Below, in pieces: positions 11,705 to 26,459 of a stretch of 64,000 nucleotides of DNA. Numbering within the stretch: position 1 is the stretch's first letter; each line of letters starts with the position of its first letter. A program made the translations under genes and the position numbers. The notes below the pieces were generated by a model. It was not told the origin of the DNA. It saw only the letters and a program-made list of their open reading frames with translations, and did not search any database. The stretch lies in assembly GCA_945859605.1 (NCBI GenBank), contig OX243823.1:33775389-33839388 (forward strand). The letters are read 5' to 3'. The stretch is from Lumbricus rubellus (lineage: Eukaryota; Annelida; Clitellata; Crassiclitellata; Lumbricidae).

Positions 11705-11823
11705 ATATTTTTTTTTATCCACCTCTGATGAGTGTATGTCGCATGGTTTCCGGATGTATAGTTGAGCAGATGTTGTACAGTGGCTGACGTCCACTGCAGA
11801 AACCTGCGAACAGAAATAATTGC

Positions 11824-11859
<36 letters not shown>

Positions 11860-11870
11860 TTTCATCGTCA
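11640..11870. repeat. (TTGA)n and (TTTA)n microsatellites
   Basis: TTGA tetranucleotide at about 11,645-11,705 and TTTA at about 11,826-11,862. Confidence 0.9.
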
Positions 11871-11944
11871 TCGTCATTGAATTGCCATCATCATCATCAT
11901 CGTTATAATTATTGCGATAATATTATCGTTTTCATCGTCATCGG

Positions 11945-12163
11945 CTTAGCCACCGCCACCACCACCACTACCACCATCACCACGGTGCCGCCACCACCAT
12001 CACTCCACCGCCACATCCACTACCACACCACCATCATCACCACCACCACCACCACCACCACCACATCACCACCACCACACCACCACTACCACACCACCAT
12101 CATCACCACCATCATAATCATCTTCATCATCTTTATCATTATATTTTATTGTTATCCGTTTGC

Positions 12164-12200
<37 letters not shown>
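11945..12200. repeat. CCA/CAT and GTT triplet microsatellites
   Basis: CCA/CAT triplets at about 11,945-12,135 and GTT at about 12,163-12,201. Confidence 0.9.
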
Positions 12201-12202
<2 letters not shown>

Positions 12203-12939
12203 ATTTAATCAATTGTCGTCATCATTGTCGTTACTTGCTTTCTTGGTATTGTAGTACATTGATGTGTCGTTGTTCGATGATGAGACAGGCAAAACATCCG
12301 ATCTCTCTATAATTATACAAACAACACAAAAGAATTATCCGACAGAAATCAGCAGATCTGCAGCACGACATCATGCATGGTTAGCAGATGGAATCATCGA
12401 TTCACAGAAACGTGGATCCTCCCCAACAACCCAAAGTGGAGAGACTAGACTAAAGACTGTTCTATACTATAGAGTAATTAATAATAATTATATTACATGA
12501 TCCATTCCATAATCATTAATTCATTTTCTATAACGATCGTTTCTAATAACTTGCTCACAACCTATTTTATAAACTCTTCTACATAGATGTAGATTAGGCC
12601 CATAGTTTAATTATTAATCTATAATCGTTTCTATTATAATTTATGTTTATTCCTATCTTATGACTGCACCCATAATCTCAAGAACCATGCTCTAATCTGA
12701 GAAGTGAGAACTTCTATTGCGCCACGCAGCCACTGATCTAAACATTTCCAATCGATAATGACCGTTAAGCCAGTCCTTCATCATCCGTATACACAATACT
12801 ATACAGTGTACACGATGATGTAGACTCACATCTCATGAGTGAGATCGAACCTGGATAGAGACATCTCTCTCTCTCTCTCTTCGAAGCGGCGGATTTCGTG
12901 GGATATATTCCACAACAGAGTCATGAATTATGGCATGGA
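12201..12939. other. Gene-free stretch
   Basis: No gene seen. It is AT-rich, with a short TC run at about 12,863-12,880. Confidence 0.5.
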
Positions 12940-13715
12940 TTGACCGCAGACAGGCAGACAGACAGGGAGGCAGGCATATAGACAGACAGGCAGACAGACA
13001 CACAAGCACACGGACAGACAGGCAGAAAGACAGGCAGATAGACAGACAGACAAGACAGACAAAGAGACAGACGAAAAGTCAGACACGCAAGCACACGGAC
13101 AGACAGGCAGGCAGAGGGTCGGACATGTCGACAGATATAGAGGCGCCTCTAACCAACCGTGAAAACTAATTTTCGACGTCGGTCAAGCGAGGTCATCTTC
13201 GAATCGGACGATTACAGTTGACCTCTGACCCTGAAACTGACCACCGCTCCGATGGCCAGTTCCATGGACCACTGGACACTGGACAGACATTTGAACGGAG
13301 ACAGGCAGACAGGCAGAGCGACACACAGACAGACAGACATAAAGGAGGTTACACAGACATAGGTAGTGCAGATAGGCTGACGCGCAGACGTACCATGCGG
13401 AAATAAATTATTATTGCAGGTGAGAGAAAATAATAATAATATTATTATTATATCGACTTATATGATTATTATTGAAGGATGGAGAGACATTTGAGAAGCA
13501 TCTAACAGATACAGCGTTACAAAAGCATAGAGAGAGACAGGCAGGCAGATAAGCAAACAGAGAGAGACAGAGTGAAAGTGAAATAGACAAACAGAGACAG
13601 ATGGCGAGGAGAGAAGAGACAGAAAAGAGAGATAAAGAGTGAGAGAGAAAAAAGACAGACAGAGAAGGAAAGAGAGACAGAGAGAGAGAGAAAGAAAGGC
13701 GTATGAAGAGACATA
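12940..13715. repeat. CAGA and GA-rich tetranucleotide tracts
   Basis: GCAGACAGACAG runs at about 12,945-13,115 and 13,298-13,345, then GAGA-rich sequence at about 13,525-13,700. Arg/Asp- and Ser/Leu-rich frames here are low-complexity artefacts. Confidence 0.85.
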
Positions 13716-13785
13716 GAGCGTGTCCCGTATTCGAAATGAAAGACCAGCAGCTGTAGGACTTGGGGAGACGAGGGGCGTCGACCCC

Positions 13786-13870
13786 CCCCCATTCCCACCC
13801 CATCCATTCCCTTACCCCACCCCATCCATTCCCTTACCCCACCCCATCCATTCCCTTACCCCATCACATC
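13786..13870. repeat. C-rich tandem repeat of about 25-28 bp
   Basis: Three copies of a unit containing CCCCATCCATTCCCTTACC. Confidence 0.85.
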
Positions 13871-14527
13871 AATTCCAAGACAGATATCTCTGCGCTAACT
13901 CATGTTTCTCCTCCATCCATCATCTTCATCAACATCCCCATCATCCCCATCCCCATCCGTCCTCCCCAAGCACCCCCGCCCCCCATCCAGCCTCCGTATC
14001 CGCAACACTTTATCCATCGCTCCATTTATCAGTGCAGCATCTCTCAGCTGCAGCGGTGCGCTGCGCATGCTCACGCGCATGCTCACGCAAGCGTGACTAA
14101 TGGATGGAGTGAAAACGAAGATGGCGTAACCAAGTCACGTGCAAGACGATGACGACGAGGAATTGGATGAGGGAAGTGAGAGAGGAGTAGAATGTGGGGA
14201 ATGTGGGAAAGTTGGAGAGATGAATGTGGGGGGGGGGGAAGTCGGGAAAGTGGTGAGTTCTGGGAAAAGGTGTCAGAGGAATGGGTTCTTTGGAAAATGG
14301 TTGGAGAATGGTGTGATGCCAGAGAGTGAGATGAGAGAAATGGTGAGAAGGGCCAGTTGTAGGAAAGATGGAAGAAGGCCTGGTTTTCGGAACAAGTGGG
14401 AGAGGATTAAAGTGTGTGAGAGAAGAGTGAATTTTATGGGAAAAGTTCATGAAGATGAAAATAATTGAGATAAGAGCGGGAGAGAATTGGATTGTGTAGT
14501 GAGAATGAGTGATGAGAGGATTAGATC
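13871..14527. other. Gene-free stretch
   Basis: No supported gene. A G-rich, repeat-like frame at about 14,139-14,468 lacks recognisable domains. Confidence 0.4.
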
Positions 14528-14647
14528 CTCATCAGCATCGTCACCATCATCACCAACATGATAATCATCATCATCATCACCACCATCATCATCATCATCA
14601 TCATCATCATCGTCACCACCACCACCACCACTATCACCACCACCACC

Positions 14648-14694
<47 letters not shown>

Positions 14695-14925
14695 AATCAT
14701 CATCATCATCATCATTATCATCGTCACCATCATCTTCATTGGTTTCAGCGACAGGATTCTCCTCACATCACAGCGGATGCTGAGAATGAACGACTCGTCT
14801 AAGACAGACACGTGTACGGTTTACTTAAAGCTCTCTTCTTTCTATCGGTGATGTATGGCAGACGTCACGCAAGAAGAAGAAGAAGAAGAAGATGAAGATG
14901 ATGAAGATGATGAAGATGATGAAGG
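14528..14925. repeat. CAT/CAC and GAA/GAT triplet microsatellites
   Basis: CAT/CAC triplets at about 14,535-14,745 (poly-His, poly-Met and poly-Ile frames), then GAA/GAT triplets at about 14,868-14,925. Confidence 0.92.
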
Positions 14926-15094
14926 GATGCGGGACCTGCTCCTCTACCCCTTCCAGGCTTTCCATGCTGCTGCTGCTGCTGCTGCAATGGTAATGTGTAT
15001 GATTTCATAAAGATGGATGGATTGGGGGAAAGATGGAGATGCTGGCGAAGAGATGAGTGATGGGGAGCCTTGGAGTGGGGCAGCGTCCGAGGGA

Positions 15095-15342
15095 AGAGAG
15101 AGAGACAGACTGATATCAACACATAGGCTGACAGATAGGGAGAAAAACAGACAGATAGGGAAACAGACCGATAGGGAGATAGATAGACGGACAGATAGGG
15201 AGACAGACAGACAGATAGGGAGACAAACAGACAGACAGAGCAGTGGACTTTATTTTCTGCTTATTGGATCCTCTTCTGGATTTTGACTTCGATTTAATTC
15301 GCCTTATGATTGATCTGTGCAAGTCCATTGAATAGAGATTAG

Positions 15343-15381
<39 letters not shown>

Positions 15382-15925
15382 ATACATACTTACAGATAGA
15401 CACATACAACCTGTGACAGCCTGAAAGAGAGAGAGACTCACAGAATTAATGACAGACAGACAGACGTCTTATCTATCTGTCAGATAATAACATAGGCAGA
15501 TTAGCTAAAAGGCTAGACTGATGATCATTACTGACAGATCAAAATATAAACAATAGAATGAAGGAAGTGAGGAAGAGAGAGCAGGATCCGAAGAGAGACA
15601 TAGACAGAGATATTTACAAACAGATTAGCCAAAGGAGCATACAGCTGGAAAGAAGAGATGAAATAGAGACATGCAAATGAATATTTAAGAAATAGAGAAC
15701 TGAAGGGAACAGAAATAGACTGAGGAGAGACAGACAGACAGAGAGACCGAGAGAGACAGAGAGAGACAGATATAGACAGAGATAGGCACAAATATAGACA
15801 GACAGACAGACAGAGACACAGATCCTCCCTCCCTCCCTTCTTTCCTCCCTCCCTCCCTCACTCCCTCTCTCCGTCCCTCTCTCCGTCCCTCCCTCTCTCC
15901 CTTTCCTCCCTCCCTCTCTCACCTG
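15095..15925. repeat. CAGA/GATA, TA and CCCT simple repeats
   Basis: ACAGATAGGGAGACAGACAG-like units at about 15,125-15,240, (TA)n at about 15,343-15,378, CAGA runs near 15,725-15,820 and CCCT runs at about 15,825-15,920. Confidence 0.88.
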
Positions 15926-16056
15926 TTTTCCAGCAGATAGTAATTGTCTTTTCGATCGACACAAGATCCGATTCTCGACAGACCAGATCGACCAATCACA
16001 ACGAATCCTAATCTACTCTCCAACCAATCGTCTCGCCATCCTTCCGGGAACAAACA

Positions 16057-16057
<1 letters not shown>

Positions 16058-16090
<33 letters not shown>

Positions 16091-16165
16091 ATGCCATCTG
16101 CAATATCAACCACAGGAAGAAGATGATTTGGAGGAGGAGGAGGAGGAGGAGGAGGAGGAGGAGGG
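16058..16165. repeat. (GCT)n and (GGA)n microsatellites
   Basis: GCT at about 16,060-16,088 and GGA at about 16,130-16,163. Confidence 0.92.
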
Positions 16166-16204
16166 ATGGTTTCGCATGAAAGATAATCCGTTTTTTATTG
16201 TCAG

Positions 16205-16520
16205 TCCTACCACGATTAACAATCAAGTTTATATGCATGCTTTTATGTTTGCATGCATGTAATATGTATATATGCATGCATGCATGTATGTATAATAATT
16301 GAATATGCGTGTGCGCATGTATGCATATAATTATGTATGTGCGACTTTATACGTGTACGCATTGTGTGTATGAATGTATGCGTTTGTGCACGCACGTTAT
16401 GTATCTATGACATGCATGTAATTATGTTTGAATGCATGTATGCATGCATGCATTTACGTGCATGTATGTATGTTACAGTATATATGTATACGCTTTGTGT
16501 GTGTGTATGTATGCATGCAC
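16205..16520. repeat. ATGC-rich purine-pyrimidine alternating tract
   Basis: Repeated GCATGCATGTATGTAT words. The alternating pattern could adopt Z-DNA-like structure. Confidence 0.6.
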
Positions 16521-16927
16521 GTATGTATATTTTAACGGATTTAAATCAACTGGAGTCTGCAGATAATGTGGACGTGTGTGCAGGAAAGTCAATTGGTGAG
16601 AAAGGAAGTCTATTGTGATATTTGGGGTGAAATAAAACAATTCATTGGGGGAGAGAGAGCAAGTCCGTTGGGGGGAGAGATCTCGAGGAAGTCTCGGCGG
16701 AATTCTCTTCAAGGTGAAATACTCTGAAAGAAGCCGGGATGTAAATTTCCACTTCCAGTTGCAACGTGTATACGCCAGGGCTATTATCGTACCAAAATAT
16801 CCGTGTGCATGCTTAGCTTTTCATCTGCTTTTTCCTCAGCTTCTTCAAAGATCCATTAGAGTAATGAAATTTCGCAGATCAAAAGAAGCCAAAGCAAGAC
16901 TGACGAAGTCGGCATCACTCCTATAGC

Positions 16928-17012
16928 CAAGAGGCTATAGTTTCTCTTCTGTCCCTGTCACTTGTTTCTCTTCTGTCCCAGTCACTTGTTTCTCTTCTGT
17001 CCCTGTCACTTA
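16928..17012. repeat. About 27-bp tandem repeat
   Basis: Three copies of a unit containing TCTCTTCTGTCCCTGTCACT. Confidence 0.85.
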
Positions 17013-17167
17013 GTCTATTTTTGTCTAATTTTCTCTCTATTCCTTGCTTTTACGTTCATTCCCGATGCTTTGCTTTGCCTTCCCTGACCCTGACCCAAAG
17101 TGATCCATCATTCTCCCCGGTTTTCTTCCCCCCCCCCTTCCATACCATAATAATATTATTCCTCCTA

Positions 17168-17640
17168 CAGGGGGCGGAAACAGAATTATTAAGGAGGGCC
17201 AAAAAGTTTTACTTTGTGTCAGAATTTATTTTGTAGATCTTTGGCCAAAAAAATGACGACCTTGTTTTTAGTCATTTAATCGACCAACTGCCTTGAACGT
17301 GTAGGCCCTATCATTTTTCCCAAGCCAATGCTACAATTAACGCGATCATCTGTTTTTTAGTCATAAAATTATCCTACTTTTACCTTTGCCCGCTCCATTG
17401 ATCGAAAACTTCTTGAAGCCTGATGGGAGGACACGTCCTATGGGAATGTCTGATGGAGGATCATCAGGGTGAGAATTGTTGGGGTTTGGGAGTTTCAACC
17501 CCCAGTCTTTCTTAGAGCCCCATGTTAAAGTCTGTTTTTCACACCCAAATTTCAAGTGGATAATGGTCCAACCCCCAGTTATTTTTTCAAAATTCTTACA
17601 CTGGAGACCATGGCCAGATTGCCGCCTGGATCCGCCCCTG
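17168..17640. mobile_element. Putative hAT-like element carrying a nested MITE
   Basis: The left end CAGGGGGCGGAAAC and right end GGATCCGCCCCTG form a short inverted repeat of the CAGGGGCGG type common in hAT elements. The outer flanks do not show a convincing octamer repeat. The 139-bp MITE at 17,465 lies inside. Confidence 0.45.
17465..17603. mobile_element. hAT-like MITE, GGTGAGAATTG family, copy 3
   Basis: 139-bp copy that starts CAGGGTGAGAATTG and ends AATTCTTACACTG. The flanking octamers AGGATCAT and GAGACCAT agree at 5 of 8. It shares GTCTTTCTTAGAGCCCCAT and CAAGTGGATAATGGTCCA with copy 1. Confidence 0.8.
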
Positions 17641-17942
17641 TGACCCCCTATAGTTTGTGTTTCCATTTTCGTCCAATTACGGTAGTTCCCACACAATAAA
17701 ATAGGCTATACACACAAGAATATAGATAGGCTTTATGCCTAAATATTATACCTACGTACAAGTCGTAATAGATAGGAATTAGGCATACACGCGTGCATAC
17801 ACAATTGCACATAACCTACATGTATAGCTATAGGCCATACATGAATTTACAGGTACAAATGCATTTAAATAATGCGCAGCGGCATTAGATTCCATACAAC
17901 GTTGTCGATATAATTACCGAGAGAAGACTAAACAGTATTATA

Positions 17943-18947
17943 CACGGTGATTCATAAAAAACGTCCCATACATAAGTTGGTATAACTCATGTGGATGACC
18001 ATCAAATTTAATGAAATTTCAGAATAATGAAGCTCGATGATCTGGCCAAGTGCTATGTAAATTATGTCACGTTCAGAGCTATAGTGACGTAACGCGGATG
18101 ACGAAACTAATGACGTCACGATAATCTCGAGAAATAAGCAAGATTCCAACGTTCCTGTCAGTCACTTAGGTTGTATCATGCAAACCTGGTCAATTTAATC
18201 TGGTCTAGCCTCCTGGTGAGAAATTGTTTACTGTGGCATCACCCAGTAACAATCACAATGTTCACAATAACGCATCTGCCGGTACACAGAAGAGGGACGT
18301 TCCAGTAAATCGTCTTTTGCGGAATCGACCAATTTTCAGCAAATCCCTAATGGTATCTGTCGGGTCTCTGCACACGGTCGTACGAACATATCCATTTCAT
18401 CGAACCGGGCGTTAAGATCAATGGACAATATTACATAGATGTTCTACTAAAACAGGGCCTTTTACCAGACATTCGTGACATTACCGATGAGTATTTCATC
18501 TTCCAGCAGGATAGGCTAGCGCTCCTGCGCACAGAGCACGGGACACTGTTGCGTTACTGGAAACTGAAACATCTGATTTCATCCCGCGTATACGTTGTGG
18601 CCACCCAACAGCCATGATTTAAATCCAGTGGACTATAAGATATGGAGTGTCATGCAAGAGAAGGTCTGCAGATCTCGAATATGTGATGTCAGTGAGTTGC
18701 GAAGTCGAATTGTGGAGGCGTGGGACGAGATGGATCAGCGCATCATTGATGAATCAGTCAAACAGTGGCGTACTCGTCTTCGCGCATGCGTAGCTGCCAA
18801 AGGGGGTCAATTGGAACATAAACTTTAACTTTCCGAATGTTTATAATTAACTCCTCTGTCTTCTTTTAAAATTTCTTTCACATAGCATGACATTTGACGG
18901 AGTTACAGTGAAATATGCAGTGGGACGTTTTTTAATGAATCACCGTG
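17943..18947 (+). mobile_element. Tc1/mariner-type DNA transposon, decayed copy
   Basis: 1,005-bp element with inverted ends (CACGGTGATTCATxAAAAAACGTCCCA and its reverse complement) and TA on both sides (17,941-17,942 and 18,948-18,949), the standard target duplication of this superfamily. The transposase is broken across frames. One frame gives HFIEPGVKINGQYY and then FQQD (about 18,393-18,512). After a shift the next gives SAPAHRARDTVALLE, and then WPPNSHDLNPVDYKIW to the stop at 18,828. FQQD and the NSHDLNP aspartate correspond to the second and third catalytic acids. The N-terminal DNA-binding half is not readable, so it is not active. Confidence 0.92.
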
Positions 18948-18949
18948 TA

Positions 18950-20320
18950 CACTATACAGTATGAGAAACCTAATAAAAAAACATCCGTATTCAGGTGAAG
19001 CCAGGTTTCTCCTTCAGCAGCAACAGTCACCGCAGCAGAATGAAGCCACCATATCTTACATGTCATGCACAGTCTCTAATTTAATTTGTGGATGGCGTTG
19101 AATGTATACGCACGTTCTATCTTTCATCTTATACGCAAAGAATCCAAGACTTCACATGATGATGATGTTGCTGCTGCTGATGATGTTGCAGCTGATGCTA
19201 ATTGGTATCGGGTTCGTTTCACGCAAGTCCTTGATGCAAGCGAGATGGTAAGAGGAGAAGGAAATGAATTAGTTGCAAGGGGTGGGTGGGTTGGTGGGAG
19301 AGTGGGCGAAAGGGTGACTCGTTCTAAAAAGGTGAAAGATTGGGTTTAATGGACAGTATAGATCCTCAGTATGGCCTACGTATAGCCTACTACGTAGCCT
19401 ACGTGAGAGGTGCATTGACATTTTAGGCTTGGCGGGTTAAGGTGGAGTTTATTAAGATCCGTTCATTAAAGAGAGCAGACAAAAGACTAAAGATGAAATG
19501 TTGATTAATTGAATGGTCATTCGTTCATTCATTCATTTATTTATTCATTCATTCATTTATTCATTCATTCATTACACAGATTTATATAGCGCCCCTCCAA
19601 GGTTACTACTCAGGAGGGCTTCCGACTCATCCTCAGCTGAAAAAAGGTTCCTAAGCGGCTGCGAAAAAATGCCTCTAAGTAAACCCTATAGGTACATGTA
19701 TAAGGCGCATAATAGGCAGTGAAAGCCTATTCCATACAATGTAGCCAATAACATAATAATATTATGTTATTGGCCACATAATATTATTATCACGGTGCTG
19801 TCTAAGAGCAATTCGTGTCCATGGAACGAGGAGTTCAAATTCAAATATCGGCATTTAAGGATGGACTTCTATGGCGCCCACAGATGCAGATAGTATCATA
19901 GTAATCGAGCGCGACATATCTTCTACTCACCTCCAATCAACTCACCTCCAATCAACTCACCTCCAATCAATCAACTTACCTGCATAGCTGGTGACGCTGT
20001 GGATGATGGATGGCGACAGCAGATAACAACCTGTCACCAGCATCAGCATCAGCAGCTGCAAGACCCGGTTGCTGCCTTCGTGACATCTCTCCTTCTTCCT
20101 ATTTCTGTTCAGCATCATCATCATCTTCATCTTCTTCACTCTATATCCGATTCAGCATCTTACACAGAACATCTACGTCGTCTATTGACAGCAATCGGTC
20201 GGCATCGTGATCGGAACAGTATACAGCATCTCTTCTTCCTCTATCTCGCTCATTTGCAGTCGATGGATGGATGAATGGATGGATCGATGCACGGTGGCTG
20301 CATGGAAAGGCAGACTGATG
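18950..20320. other. Gene-free stretch with small repeats
   Basis: No gene seen. It contains a TTCA run (about 19,525-19,575), a minus-strand SINE-like tail starting TTTATATAGCGCCCCTCC (about 19,580) and three to four 16-bp CAACTCACCTCCAAT units (about 19,920-19,975). Confidence 0.5.
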
Positions 20321-20470
20321 GAGACAGACAGGGAATGAGATGAGCGGGTACAGAGAGACGGACAGATAGCAACAGATAGATATACAGACAGACAGACAGA
20401 CACATAGACAGACAGACAGACAGGTAGGCAGGCAGACAGACAGGCAGCAACAGACAGATAAACACAGACA
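20321..20470. repeat. CAGA tetranucleotide tract
   Basis: ACAGACAGACAG-type runs with AGGCAGGCAG variants. They open long Cys/Leu/Ser frames on the minus strand. Confidence 0.85.
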
Positions 20471-20939
20471 GGGGATGATAACCAAAGGAAAGAAGGCGAA
20501 AAAGCAGAATAAAGGAAATGACTTAACAAAAACATAATTATTATACTGAAGAATATGTGTTGTATAAAATAATTGAAGACAGTTGTATGCAGGCAATCAA
20601 GAAACAGGGAACCGTCTTAAATATAAATTATTATTCGTTTAATATACAGTAGATGCAATATTGACAAGTCAAAACACGTAGTATTGTGCAAACAATCAAA
20701 AACGCAGGGGGGGGCGACACTGTCTTATCCCGGAGAGCTGCTATGCGCCAGGTTCGAAGGGTTGTCAGAAGGGTAGTCTAAGCGAGGTCGGATTCCAGGG
20801 TTACCAGAGGAGACAGAGTATACCTGCTAAGGCACGGGTTTTAAAGTCTACAGTTGGGGTAAGAGCTCGTTCTAAAAGATGTGGCGTTCATTTCTGCTCT
20901 GCAATATAATTCTACTCCTTTGGTAGCGTATACAAATAT
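20471..20939. other. Gene-free stretch
   Basis: Nothing recognised. Confidence 0.4.
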
Positions 20940-21140
20940 GATACTTACAAATGCATAATTGTACATGCATAATTGCATATACATTTATACATGCATGATT
21001 AGACAGGCATAATAATACAATACACAGTACACATGTACAATCATACATGCATAATTATACATGCATAATTGCATATTCATATATGTATAACTATGCGTGC
21101 ATAGATAATTATAGGCTTACATGCATATTTATACATGCAT
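20940..21140. repeat. ATACATGCATAATT tandem-like repeat
   Basis: Irregular copies of TACATGCATAATT over about 190 bp. Confidence 0.7.
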
Positions 21141-22103
21141 AACATAACATAACATAACATAGGCTTTTATTGTACATACAAGACATGCCTATAAAGTATA
21201 AATTATAACACACACAGAAATTTACATAGGAAGAAATTAAACCAGCGCAACAACAATTTATTTTTATTATAACCAATTTTTATTAATATTACTTCACAAA
21301 ATTATTATGGGTGCAATTCCAACGGCCTAGAAAAATATGTTAGTTATTAATATTATTATAATTAATTATTTCTGCATAAAACCATCGAACGTGAAATTAA
21401 AATGACTGTTTTCATTACTATAATTTTAATATTATATTATCATAATTTATTTTTATTTTTATTATTAATTATTATTATAGAGTGGAAAAGTAATACTAGG
21501 TGACAGCATAACTTACTTCAGCAGCGCATGAAAATGCAGAAATAATTGATCAAATAATTGGCCAAATGTAATCATAGATGTCGTTGTTATAATCAATTTT
21601 AAAACTGATTGCTGCACACATAGACATGTTCCCATGTACAGAGGTTCCAGTTCAGCAAAGTGGAACCAGCTGAACATGTTCCATCAGAGTAGTTCCTTAC
21701 AAACAGTTCCCTCCAACAACAGATCCAGTGGAACAGGTTCTAGCAGCACCCACCCAAACATGTTCCACCCTAACACATCGGTTCCCTAAAAGCACGTTCC
21801 ATTAAAGTTGGTTCCAGCAAAAAACAAGTTCTGGTTCCAGTTCCACTCTTCGCAACAAAACGATTTTTACAGAGTCTTTTGCACGGAAGAACAAAACGTC
21901 GTCCGTGACGCGTCTATTGACCTTCTGACGACCCTGACAGACTCGGACAGTGTGGACTGATGAAATTTCTCGGCTGTACGTAACCATCCTGCTTCTTTCT
22001 GCAAAAACATCAACCATCCAGCGTTAAACACAATGCTATGCCATCTTAAATACAGTGTTACAAAGTAGAGTGTTACACACAATGTTACACAAAGTATCAT
22101 AGT
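21141..22103. other. Gene-free, AT-rich stretch
   Basis: No gene seen. At about 21,625-21,850 there are irregular GTTCCA-containing repeats. Confidence 0.45.
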
Positions 22104-22318
22104 GGGGCGCGGTGGTCTAGTGGTGGCGTCATTGCCTTGGAGCCGGAAGGTCCGAGGTTCGAATCCACCTCCCCGCGTAAGGACCTTGGGCAAGTCCTTC
22201 ACTTACAATTGCTCAGCGCTTCAGCGTGAAACTCCGATGCAGTGTCCGCTCTGCATCGGGAGCGCCTCTGAGTAGAGAGAGCTTGAAGTGGCGCTATAAC
22301 AAGTGCACATACAAACAT
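22104..22318 (+). mobile_element. tRNA-derived SINE, family A
   Basis: The head 22,104-22,178 resembles a tRNA: an A-box-like TGGTCTAGTGG, a B-box GGTTCGAATCC at about 22,156, and self-complementary ends GGGGCG/CCCCGC. The body reads AAGGACCTTGGGCAAGTCC, then GCAGTGTCCGCTCTGCAT. The tail has GGCGCTATAACAAGTGCACA. The copy at 56,745 is nearly co-linear. Confidence 0.85.
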
Positions 22319-22319
22319 A

Positions 22320-22620
22320 CAAACAATAGTGTTACACACACAATGTTACAAAAATTACACAGTGTTACACACACAATGTTACACAACAATGTCATAAAAG
22401 TTACACAGTGCTACACAGAATGCTACAAAACAATGCTACAAAGTCTTACACAGAGTTAAGGTGCTACATATAATGTAGCACAACAATTTACACAGAATAA
22501 AAACACAGTGTTACACAGTGACAGTGTTACACAATATGTTACACAAATTATTACCGGTACACACAATATTACACACAATGGTACACAAAAGAGTTACACA
22601 GTATTACATGGAATTACAGT
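22320..22620. repeat. GTTACACA-type degenerate repeat
   Basis: Irregular copies of AGTGTTACACACAATGTTACA. Confidence 0.7.
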
Positions 22621-23129
22621 ACTATCAAAGTAAAAATAGTAACGACATAATCTTCCTACCCTTCACATACTGGTACTGTGTATCAGATAAGACTAGTCCT
22701 TAACTAACCAGTGTTATCCACATTGTAGTGCACAGGCATCGATAAAAACCAATCTATAAAGACCTTGAGCAATTCATTCACTCAGCGCAATTCATTCATT
22801 GTCAAGATTTACGGTCGTGTACACGAGGGCAAAATTTGGAAGGATGGTATTACCATGAAATGATCAAACAGTCATATTGTACTACTAATACAGTAGTAGT
22901 CTTTTAGTGCCAGTCCTAAGACAGGATAATGGAGCAGGGCAACATCCTAATATATGCTACAATAGGCATTAGAATAGATATCATAATAACAGATATTAAA
23001 AATCAGTCATTAGAATAGACATCAGAATAGACAATAAAATGGATAGTAATGTGATATCGTAACGCACACGTGATATTCAAGATATTCGATATCATAACAG
23101 ATACAATAGAAAAGTCATTAGAATAGATA

Positions 23130-26035
<2,906 letters not shown>

Positions 26036-26173
26036 TATAGTATTCAGGACCGACGTGTCAGTTAGGTTCAGGTTTAGATGTCGTGATGGTAAGTCAGCGT
26101 CAGGTTAGGCGTCGTGAGGGTCGGTTAGGGATAGGAATACGGTTAGTGTCCTCAATCGGTCCCTGATACTATA
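26036..26173. mobile_element. Telomere-word MITE, copy 1
   Basis: 138-bp element with inverted ends TATAGTATTCAGGACCGA and TCGGTCCCTGATACTATA. It is filled with GGTTAGG/GTCGTGAGGGTCGG words. A TA target duplication is possible. It is related to, and inverted relative to, the element at 26,242. Confidence 0.65.
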
Positions 26174-26241
26174 AGTTTGCCGTTAATTGTCTGAATCTGT
26201 GCTTAATTTTATTTATTCCTTCTATATTATAATTATTGGCA

Positions 26242-26459
26242 TAGTTATAGTAAGCGGGTCCCTATGTTAATGAATGACTGCACTAACCCTATCCCTAACC
26301 CTAACCGACCCTCACGATGCCTAACCTGACCCTAACCGACCCTCACGATGGATAACCTGACCCTTATCGACCCTCACGATGCCTCTCCTGACCCTAACCG
26401 ACCTTCATGATGGTTAACCTGACCATAACCAACACATAGGGACCCATTTACTATAACTA
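26242..26459. mobile_element. Telomere-word MITE, copy 2
   Basis: 218-bp element with inverted ends TAGTTATAGTAAGCGGGTCC and GGACCCATTTACTATAACTA. It contains about four 30-bp units of the type CCTAACCGACCCTCACGATG. The CCCTAACC orientation is opposite to copy 1. Confidence 0.75.

Noticed and set aside
16645..16926. 93-codon ORF ending KEAKARLTKSASLL
   Set aside because: No recognised domain and no splice partners. It is followed directly by a simple tandem repeat.
22104..22178. Functional tRNA gene
   Set aside because: Good B box and ends, but it continues into a body and tail shared with the copies at 8,055, 37,128 and 56,745, so it is a SINE.
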